Assembly: GCA_041905405.1 (NCBI GenBank)
Contig: JAYRLC010000014.1
Span: 15,954-79,953 of the forward strand
Direction: 5' to 3'
Source: RAM1 sp041905405
Lineage (GTDB): Bacteria > Pseudomonadota > Gammaproteobacteria > Burkholderiales > Burkholderiaceae_C
Length of the DNA: 64,000 nt
The stretch's first letter is position 1. Each line of letters begins with the position of its first letter. The notes under the pieces are model-generated. The model ran no database searches. It saw only the letters and a list, made by a program, of their open reading frames with translations, and was not told the origin of the DNA. Position numbers and translations under genes: made by a program. Shown here piece by piece: positions 56,264-64,000 of this stretch.

Positions 56264-58459
56264 TCAGGACTTGTCCGACAGGCTGTTGCGCAGGGCCGCG
56301 CGCGCCACCTCGTCCAGCGCCTCGTCCACCACATGGCGGCCGGCCACCACGCGTATCTGTCCCTGGGCGTGCAGGCGCTCCAGCGTGCGCCGCGACATGG
56401 AATGGGCGGTGCCCGAAGGAGAGGTGAACATGAACAGCGTGGCGTGCGGGCTGGCCCAGGTCAGCTGCACACGCAGCCAGCGCCCACCCACCTGCAGTTC
56501 CACCCACGCGCCCGGGGCGGGCATGAACGAGCCCGAAGGCGCTCCCTCTGCAGCGGTGTCAGCGGCAGGCTGCGGCGGCTGTGCAACCGACTCCTGCGGC
56601 ATGACCGAGTCCCCGTCGACGTAGCACGACTCCTGCGCCTCACGGCCCGCAAGCCACGGGTCCACGCTGTGCAGCCCGCTGTCGCTGAACCGGCTGGGTT
56701 CGGCTTCTGCGGCATCGGCGGCAGCCTGCGCCGCCGCATCGCGCCCTGCCTGCAGCGCGGCCTGGTGCAGCGCCGCCAGGCCCTGGAAGAAATGCGCGGT
56801 CTGCGCCTGCGGGTAGCCGCAGCGGTCCAGCCCCTCGCGCAGGCGCCCCACCAAGCCCGGGATCATTTTGGCCAGGCGCGCGGTGCGGCCGCGGCGGGCC
56901 GTGCGCTTTTGCACGCTCCAGATCAGGTCGTCCACCACGGCGCGATAGCCCTGGGGGTCGGCCGTGCCGTCCAGCACGTTCAGGCGTGATTCGGCCACGA
57001 CCTGGGGCCAGGCGCTGCGCAGGAAGTCGCGTACGAATTCCGGCACATCCAGACCGTCCATGAGGCTTTCGAATTCGGCGGCCAGTTCCTGGGCCATCAG
57101 GTGCCGGCGCTCGGCGTGTTCCAGCGCGCGGGCCGCCTCGGCCGCGCGCGCAATGCCCGCACGGTCCTGCCGGTCCCATTCGGCATGCAGGTGGTCCAGC
57201 AGTTCGCCCACGACATCGGCGTCCACGACCTTGCCGGTCAGCCACTGGGCCGCGTCCTGCACCGTGCCGATGAAGCGCTGCCAGCCCTCGTCCGTCTCGG
57301 CGGTGAACGCCAGGCTGCGCTGCGTGACGACGTCCAGCAGCTGGCGCGCGGGATGCGTGCGGTCGCTGAAGAACCGGGAGTCCTCGCGCGCCAGGCGCCG
57401 CACGGCCGGCTCCATGGCGCGAAGCTGCGGCTTCAGCGCGGGCAGCAGGCGGCCGTCATGGTCCAGGTTGTCGAACATGAGCCGCACGACCTCGGCGCCG
57501 ATCTGGTGGCCCAGGCGGGCCACGGTATCGGCTGCCGCGCTATCGCCGGGCGCGGCCGGCTCGGCGGCTGCCTGCTCGGGTGCGCGCTGCTCCAGCCGCT
57601 GCACTAGCACGTCCACCTGCTTGAGGTCCTGCAACGCCACCAGCGACGCGGGCACGGTGTGCAGGAAGTCCCGCCGCGGCGCCGCGGCCGGGTGCAGGTC
57701 GCCGGCCAAAAGCTTGCGCAGCCGCTCCAGCGTGAGCAGCGTGCGCGACATGGTCTCCGTCACACTGGCCGTGCCGGGCCGGCCGACCTGCACCAGCCCG
57801 CCCACCGGCACGGCCGGCTCCACCCCGGTCTTGGTCAGCCAGTCGGCCAACTCGCGGTACAGCGTGCGCAGATTCACCCCCATGAGTCCTGCGGCCGGGG
57901 TGATCAGGGCTTCACGCGCCTGCACCTCGTCCAGACAGGCCGCAAGGCAGACCTGCAGCGAGCGTACGAACACCTCGGGACGCAGCGGATTGAGCCCTGG
58001 CTGGATGGTGCGCCAGCCCATCAAGGTGCTGATGCGTGCGTCAAACGCCGGCAGCACATCGTCCACGGCCAGCGACACCTCCTGCTGGGCGCGGGCGATC
58101 TCGATGCTCTGATCCAGGTCGGCGTCGCCGAAAAGCTTGAGGTCCTCGAAGCGCAGCGTCTGCTCGCCCGTGTCGTCCTTGCCGCCACTGTGGTAGACCT
58201 CGCGCGTGAGTTCGGCGCGGAAGCGCCGCGCCACATCGTCGCTGCGCGACAGCAGCAGCGCCACGGCTGCACGCACCGGCGGTGTCTGCAGCGCGGCGTT
58301 GCGCTGCATGCCCAGCACGGCGGCTTCCAGGCCCTTGAGGACATGGCCCATGAGCAGTTCGGCGTGACCCAGCGCGGCTTCGATGCAGTCGCTCAGCGAT
58401 GGCTGCAGCGCCGTGGGATCTTCGGAAACACCGAGTCCAAGAGAAAGCAGTTTGGCCAT
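56264..58459 (-). CDS. DUF1631 family protein (second paralogue)
   Basis: Protein of 731 aa. It shares with the other copy LRFEDLKLFGDADLDQSIEIARAQQE, LNPLRPEVFVRSLQ, REDSRFFSDRTHPARQLLDVV and the C-terminal WVELQVGGRWLRVQLTWASPHATLFMFT. The two are diverged paralogues, not a recent duplication. The PilZ-like end suggests a possible nucleotide second-messenger link, which is inference. The start MAKLLSLG was chosen; a longer frame extends into the helicase leader. Confidence 0.84.
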   Translation of the reverse strand: MAKLLSLGLGVSEDPTALQPSLSDCIEAALGHAELLMGHVLKGLEAAVLGMQRNAALQTPPVRAAVALLLSRSDDVARRFRAELTREVYHSGGKDDTGEQTLRFEDLKLFGDADLDQSIEIARAQQEVSLAVDDVLPAFDARISTLMGWRTIQPGLNPLRPEVFVRSLQVCLAACLDEVQAREALITPAAGLMGVNLRTLYRELADWLTKTGVEPAVPVGGLVQVGRPGTASVTETMSRTLLTLERLRKLLAGDLHPAAAPRRDFLHTVPASLVALQDLKQVDVLVQRLEQRAPEQAAAEPAAPGDSAAADTVARLGHQIGAEVVRLMFDNLDHDGRLLPALKPQLRAMEPAVRRLAREDSRFFSDRTHPARQLLDVVTQRSLAFTAETDEGWQRFIGTVQDAAQWLTGKVVDADVVGELLDHLHAEWDRQDRAGIARAAEAARALEHAERRHLMAQELAAEFESLMDGLDVPEFVRDFLRSAWPQVVAESRLNVLDGTADPQGYRAVVDDLIWSVQKRTARRGRTARLAKMIPGLVGRLREGLDRCGYPQAQTAHFFQGLAALHQAALQAGRDAAAQAAADAAEAEPSRFSDSGLHSVDPWLAGREAQESCYVDGDSVMPQESVAQPPQPAADTAAEGAPSGSFMPAPGAWVELQVGGRWLRVQLTWASPHATLFMFTSPSGTAHSMSRRTLERLHAQGQIRVVAGRHVVDEALDEVARAALRNSLSDKS

Positions 58460-58758
58460 GGGTGTGCAGTGGGAAAACCCATTATGGAACCGGCCCGGCG
58501 ACTTTGTAACAAGGCCGTTCGGGACTTTTGTATCCGGGTGCAAACCGGCCGCTTGCCTGCCGGATCGCCGGCCGTGCGACAATACGCACCGCCGGGCGCC
58601 CCCAGTCGCGTCCGTTGCCAGCAAACCGCTGCAGCCTGCGCCCCGCTATCCTGGTGTGACCGCCGGCTTCCCCTGAACCCGATCTGCCCCTGACTGGCCA
58701 CGGCGCCCAAAGCCGTGGAACAGGCTGATCCCCAGTGCCCCGGAACGGGCACCTCACC
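58460..58758. other. Non-coding leader region of the helicase gene
   Basis: This 299-bp divergent gap has no credible ORF. A 6-bp hairpin GTGCCC-CGGAAC-GGGCAC (58735-58752) sits 6 nt before the helicase ATG and no standard ribosome site is visible, so leader-mediated control is possible. Confidence 0.4.
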
Positions 58759-60552
<1,794 letters not shown>

Positions 60553-60565
60553 CCCGCATCGAACC

Positions 60566-61222
60566 ATGAGCGCGACCCCACGCACCGTGCTGCTTGCCGG
60601 CGCCACCGGCCTGGTCGGCCGCGAGATCCTGCACGGCCTGCTGGCCGACGCCACGGTGGGGGCCGTGCACACGCTGGGCCGCCGGCCCATGCCGCTGCAG
60701 CATGGCAAACATGTGCACCACGTGGTGGATTTCACCGCCCTGCCCGGCCTGCCGGCGGCGCACGAGGTCTACCTCGCGCTGGGCACGACCATCAAGGTGG
60801 CCGGCAGCGAGCAAGCCTTTCGCTCGGTCGACCATGACGCCAATCTGGCCGTGGCACGCGCTGCCCGCGCGGCGGGCGCCACGCGGGCGGGCCTGGTCAG
60901 CGCCATGGGAGCGGACGCGGGTTCATCCCTCTTCTACAACCGCGTCAAGGGCGAAACCGAGGACGCCTTGCGCGCCATGGGCTTTGCCACGCTGGTGATC
61001 GCGCGGCCTTCGTTCCTGGCAGGTGATCGTGCGTCGCTGGGCCAGCCCGTGCGCTCCGGCGAAGGCTTGGCGCTGTCCATTTCACAATGGCTCAAGCCGC
61101 TGATCCCGGCCAACTACCGCTCCATCGACGTGCGCAAGGTTGCCGCCGCCCTGCTGCGCGGCGTACCCGCGGGCGCGACCGGCACGCAGGTCATGCTGTC
61201 CGGGCAGATGCAGCGGCTCTGA
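60566..61222 (+). CDS. NAD(P)H-binding Rossmann-fold protein (HTATIP2/YwnB-like)
   Basis: Atypical short-chain dehydrogenase of 218 aa. The nucleotide-binding motif LLAGATGLVGREIL is at residues 8-21, and LGTTIKVAGSEQAFRSVDHD and FYNRVKGETEDAL follow; the Y-x-x-x-K equivalent (YNRVK) is retained. The substrate is unknown. The gene lies 13 bp after the helicase stop and ends directly next to the convergent dehydratase. Confidence 0.82.
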   Translation: MSATPRTVLLAGATGLVGREILHGLLADATVGAVHTLGRRPMPLQHGKHVHHVVDFTALPGLPAAHEVYLALGTTIKVAGSEQAFRSVDHDANLAVARAARAAGATRAGLVSAMGADAGSSLFYNRVKGETEDALRAMGFATLVIARPSFLAGDRASLGQPVRSGEGLALSISQWLKPLIPANYRSIDVRKVAAALLRGVPAGATGTQVMLSGQMQRL

Positions 61223-62419
61223 TCACTGTTTTGACACCCGCACAAGCGCGTCCTTGCGCTTGTGCAGGTCCGGCAGCAGTTCCAGCCCCAGGCCGGGCTT
61301 GCCGTTCAGGCTGATCATGCCGTTCTCTACCTTGGGCAGTTCGGTCACCAGTTCCTTGTACCAGCCCGTGAAGAACGCGCGCACGCTTTCCTGGATGAGC
61401 GCGTTGGGCGCGTGCAGCGACAGGTGGGTGGACGCCGCCCACACCACGGGGCCCGTGCAGTCATGCGGCGCCACGGGCAGTTGCCAGGCGTCGGCCATGG
61501 CGGCGATCTTGCGCGCCTCGGACAGGCCGCCGCACCAGCTCAGGTCCAGCATGGCCACGCCGGCCACGCCGGTTTGCAGGTAGTCCTTGAAGCCCCACTT
61601 GTAGGCCAGCGTCTCGCTCGCGCAGACCAGCGCGTCGCAGTCCTTTGCGTACTGCTTGAGCAGGTCCAGCGAGTCCATGCGGATCGCGTCCTCGTGCCAG
61701 AAGGTGTTGAACTCCTTCAGCGCGCGCGAGATCTTCTGCGCCATGGGCAGCCGCCACAGGCTGTGGAACTCGACCATGATGTCCATGCGGTCGCCCACGG
61801 CGCCGCGGATCTTGCGGAACGGCTCCAGCGCCAGGTCCAGGTCGGTGTTGCTGATGTACTGCCCGTCGCTGCGTTCGGCCGCCGGATCGAACGGCCAGAT
61901 CTTCATGGCCGTGATGCCCTCGGACAGCAGCGACTGCGCCAGCTCGTCGGCGTGGTGCAGGAAGCCCTGCAGGTCTTCATACGGACCGTTGTTGTTCTGC
62001 AAGCCCCAGTTGGAGCTCGTCTGATTCGCGTTGCTGCGGATGTACTGGTAGCCCGCGCAGGTGTTGTAGATGCGGATGCTGTCGCGGCTCCTGCCTCCCA
62101 GCGCCGTGCACACGGGCATGTTCGCGGCCTTGCCAAAGATGTCCCACAGCGCGATGTCCAGCGCCGAGTTGCCGCGCGTTTCGACGCCGGAGCCGCGCCA
62201 GCCGAGATACCCCATGGCGTCCCGGTTGCGCGCCTCGATGGCCAGCGGGTCCTTGCCCAGAATGCGGGGCGCCCCCCATTCATGCACATAGGCCTCGACG
62301 GCTTCGGCGCCCATGAAGGTTTCGCCCAGGCCGGTGAGCCCTTCGTCGGTGTGCAGGCGCACCCAGATGATGTTGGGAAACTCGCCCAGGCGGACGGTTT
62401 CGACTTGCGTGATTTTCAT
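61223..62419 (-). CDS. Enolase-superfamily sugar acid dehydratase
   Basis: Protein of 398 aa. The capping domain starts MKITQVETVRLGEFPNIIWV; barrel residues include Lys in AMKIWPFD, Glu and His in VEFHSLW, Glu in FWHEDAIR, Glu in CASETLAY and His in PHDCTGPVVW. This E-x-H pattern fits the acid-sugar dehydratase group rather than classical mandelate racemase. Next to a TRAP DctP gene, it probably degrades an imported sugar acid. It is distinct from the dehydratase at 26880. Confidence 0.85.
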   Translation of the reverse strand: MKITQVETVRLGEFPNIIWVRLHTDEGLTGLGETFMGAEAVEAYVHEWGAPRILGKDPLAIEARNRDAMGYLGWRGSGVETRGNSALDIALWDIFGKAANMPVCTALGGRSRDSIRIYNTCAGYQYIRSNANQTSSNWGLQNNNGPYEDLQGFLHHADELAQSLLSEGITAMKIWPFDPAAERSDGQYISNTDLDLALEPFRKIRGAVGDRMDIMVEFHSLWRLPMAQKISRALKEFNTFWHEDAIRMDSLDLLKQYAKDCDALVCASETLAYKWGFKDYLQTGVAGVAMLDLSWCGGLSEARKIAAMADAWQLPVAPHDCTGPVVWAASTHLSLHAPNALIQESVRAFFTGWYKELVTELPKVENGMISLNGKPGLGLELLPDLHKRKDALVRVSKQ

Positions 62420-62462
62420 GTTGAGCCTGCAGGGTTGCCGGCTCGCCGCAGGGGCTGCCGGG

Positions 62463-63248
62463 TCAGGAGGTTTTTTTGACGCTGGACGCGTTGACGCCCT
62501 GGATGTCTTCGCGCAGGTCGCGCACCACGCGGTCCATCAGCGGCGCCAGCATGTTCCAGTGCACGGCCCGCGCCACGCGCGGATGGTGCGCCTTGTAGAC
62601 GTCCGACGATACGAAGGTCAGCGGGTCGTGGTACACACCCAGGTCTTCCAGCGCCATGGGGTCCTGTTCGGTCGGCGCGCCGCCCAGGAACGCGTCGTCC
62701 GCGCCGTTCCAGATGCCGTTTCCGTCGCGATGGATGCCGTAACCCCACTCGCAGTCGCTGTTCTTCAGCCGCTCGCGCGCCGCGGCCATGTAGACCGCGT
62801 CGAAGATGTAGGTGTCGGTGCGCACCCACCGGCTGTTCAGCCAGATCTCGGCCACCGGACGGGACGCGCTGCCCATGCTGGAGGTCAGGCCGCGCAGGAT
62901 GTCGCCGCGCAGTTCCACATACCGCAGCCGCGCCGGAATCTCCACCAGCCGCAGCAGCGCCACGAGCAGGACCGCCTTGTCCGGCGCATCGCCGCGGCCG
63001 GCGTCCAGCACCTCGCGCGGCGTATGCAGACGCAGCTTGAAGGGTTTGGCAAACGGGATGCGCTTGACGAAGCCGTAGATGGCCAGCGCCTTTTCGCGGT
63101 TGTTTTTGCACAGCTGCGTCAGTGCCCTGGCCCGAAGGCGGAGCTTGGGGTCTTCAAGGTCCAGCAGCGGCGTGGAGCCCAGCCAGCGGCCGGGATCGTC
63201 CACGTCAGCCAGTGACGGCGTACCGGAAGGTACCGAAGGGTCGGACAC
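62463..63248 (-). CDS. Transglutaminase-like protein lacking the catalytic Cys
   Basis: Protein of 261 aa starting at a GTG. The core segment GRGDAPDKAVLLVALLRLVEIPARLRYV aligns with the transglutaminase/protease core, but Ala replaces the nucleophilic Cys, and the usual His region (AEIWLNSRWVRTDTYIFD) also lacks its His. It is therefore probably non-catalytic or uses another site. It is located upstream of the dehydratase by 43 bp, on the same strand. Confidence 0.76.
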   Translation of the reverse strand: MSDPSVPSGTPSLADVDDPGRWLGSTPLLDLEDPKLRLRARALTQLCKNNREKALAIYGFVKRIPFAKPFKLRLHTPREVLDAGRGDAPDKAVLLVALLRLVEIPARLRYVELRGDILRGLTSSMGSASRPVAEIWLNSRWVRTDTYIFDAVYMAAARERLKNSDCEWGYGIHRDGNGIWNGADDAFLGGAPTEQDPMALEDLGVYHDPLTFVSSDVYKAHHPRVARAVHWNMLAPLMDRVVRDLREDIQGVNASSVKKTS

Positions 63249-63302
63249 GCGTACAACTTTCCAACGACGTTTTTCCGCGCAGCTTGCCCTGCGGCGGAAA
63301 TG

Positions 63303-63341
63303 CCCGCGTGTACAGGGGCGGGATGCCCCCGCCGACGCGGG
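63303..63341. terminator. Nested GC hairpin downstream of dctP
   Basis: Outer stem CCCGCGT/ACGCGGG (63303-63309 with 63335-63341) and inner stem GGCGGG/CCCGCC (63317-63322 with 63328-63333). It lies between dctP and the transglutaminase-like gene; no T run follows. Confidence 0.4.
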
Positions 63342-63346
63342 TCTTG

Positions 63347-63364
63347 TTGTATAGACAATTGTAC
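63347..63364. promoter_or_regulatory. Putative regulator binding site (TTGT-n4-ACAA dyad)
   Basis: TTGTATAGACAA followed by TTGTAC, with a nested CAATTG, about 100 bp upstream of the transglutaminase-like gene. The form resembles operators of GntR-family regulators, but no such gene is near in the window. Confidence 0.4.
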
Positions 63365-63416
63365 CGACCGTGTCCGTTTTGACTGTCGCGCGCGCGCGTC
63401 AGCCCTGCCTGTTACA

Positions 63417-64000
63417 TCACCCGCCGCGCGCCTTTTTCAGCGCGTCCAGCACGGTTGTCACAGCCTCGGCACCAATGGTAGGCACGTTCTTGTCGTACAC
63501 GGGCTTGACCTTGTCGAACATGCGCTTCTGCTCGGCTGCGCTCACTTCGTTGACCGTCATGGTCTTTCTCAGGTTGGCCAGCGACTTTTCGTTCAGCGCG
63601 CGGTTGGCGGCGCGCTGGACCTTCTGGCCTTCCATGGCGGCCTCGCGCAGCACGGCCTGTTCCTGCGGGTTGAGCTGGTCCCACAGCTTCTTGCTGTACA
63701 GCACCAGGAACGGCGTGTAGGCATGGCGCGTGACGGACAGGTACTTTTGTACTTCACTGAACTTGGACGTCTCGATGGTCACGAAGGGGTTTTCCTGGCC
63801 GTCGATGGTCTTGGTCTCCAGCGCGGTGAACACCTCGCCGAAGGCCATGGGCACCGCGTTGGTGCCCAGCGTCTTGAACGTGTCCAGGAAGATGTTGTTC
63901 TGCATCACGCGGACCTTGACGCCGTCAAAGTCCTCGGCCTTGGTCACGGGGCGCTTGCTGTTGGTCAGGTTGCGGAAGCCGTTTTCCCAGTAAGCCAGAT
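63417..64000 (-). CDS. TRAP transporter solute-binding protein DctP family (5' end beyond window)
   Basis: The C-terminal about 194 residues of a periplasmic DctP-type binding protein are visible; the frame is open to the right edge, so the N-terminus and signal peptide are missing. Family features are FDGVKVRVMQN, the arginine that binds the substrate carboxylate, MAFGEVFTALETKTIDGQENP and LNPQEQAVLREAA. It likely captures a C4-dicarboxylate or sugar acid for a TRAP permease encoded to the right. The downstream dehydratase may act on the imported compound. Confidence 0.92.
   Translation of the reverse strand, partial: LAYWENGFRNLTNSKRPVTKAEDFDGVKVRVMQNNIFLDTFKTLGTNAVPMAFGEVFTALETKTIDGQENPFVTIETSKFSEVQKYLSVTRHAYTPFLVLYSKKLWDQLNPQEQAVLREAAMEGQKVQRAANRALNEKSLANLRKTMTVNEVSAAEQKRMFDKVKPVYDKNVPTIGAEAVTTVLDALKKARGG

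Noticed and set aside
53963..56989. 1008-codon plus-strand frame
   Set aside because: It is antisense to the DUF1631 genes and ettA, which have clear motifs; His/Gln/Val-rich composition is typical of reverse shadows.

Overview
The window is a high-GC chromosomal segment of a betaproteobacterium, most likely of the family Comamonadaceae (order Burkholderiales). The grounds are the strong G/C third-position bias, the rpsP-rimM-trmD-rplS operon next to rsgA, hisC and a CobD/CbiB-like gene, the DUF1631 proteins, and a type of dispersed repeat that I associate with this family. No rRNA, tRNA, CRISPR array, phage or intact insertion sequence was seen. The assignment is inferred from gene content, not from a marker-gene search.

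Layout. 1-6 kb: housekeeping (rsgA, hisC, CobD-like protein, CoA pyrophosphatase, and the ribosomal/tRNA-modification operon rpsP-rimM-trmD-rplS with its terminator). 6-14 kb: small metabolic genes, including an acetyltransferase, a DUF47-Pit phosphate transport operon with a Pho-box-like site, a pseudouridine synthase, a secreted intradiol dioxygenase with an SDR, polyphosphate kinase 2, a universal stress protein, a 2OG-Fe oxygenase and a hemerythrin. 14-17 kb: ergothioneine genes egtB-egtD with a DUF427 gene. 17-29 kb: oxidoreductase, a degenerate acyl-adenylating enzyme, a glycine-zipper protein, a His-rich cupin, a Bd3614-type deaminase, a diheme cytochrome c, an exported methyltransferase-like protein, a MetE-like methionine synthase, a response regulator, NDH-2, slyX, an enolase-superfamily dehydratase and a DUF502 protein. 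29-39 kb: acyl-CoA ligase with a catalase-like protein, a flavodoxin-fold reductase, an amidase, and a GntR-regulated polar amino acid ABC transporter operon followed by a glycerophosphodiester phosphodiesterase lipoprotein. 39-42 kb: a MerR-controlled cation efflux pair and a TetR-controlled VOC gene. 42-49 kb: a periplasmic copper-handling cluster (two small exported proteins, TolC-like lipoprotein, multicopper oxidase, cupredoxin, DUF411, CusF-like, outer-membrane protein, HMA protein, MerT-like protein). 49-64 kb: an Ntn-type P1 peptidase, a TAXI protein, a frameshifted DUF3800 gene, two DUF1631 paralogues flanking ettA, a DEAD-box helicase, an NAD(P)-binding protein, and a second dehydratase, a transglutaminase-like protein and a truncated TRAP DctP gene.

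How the genes work together. Several local circuits can be read from the DNA. A TetR-type regulator overlaps a divergent promoter carrying two matched operators before a VOC gene. A FadR-type GntR gene has TTGCATACAA-like dyads in front of itself and in front of the ABC transporter operon. A MerR-type 19-bp-spacer promoter drives the CDF/DUF3703 pair. Three heptamers exactly 11 bp apart lie just upstream of DUF47-pit. Beyond individual genes, at least fourteen start codons lack a Shine-Dalgarno sequence and have a -10-like hexamer exactly 6-7 nt upstream, which suggests widespread leaderless transcription.

The least explained DNA is a 607-bp stretch inside the copper cluster (44130-44736). 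It holds two adjacent, oppositely oriented, 243/244-bp elements. They share a core sequence, but their long terminal stems and one internal hairpin have the same shape and different sequences. This is the pattern expected of a structured RNA or DNA element under covariation.
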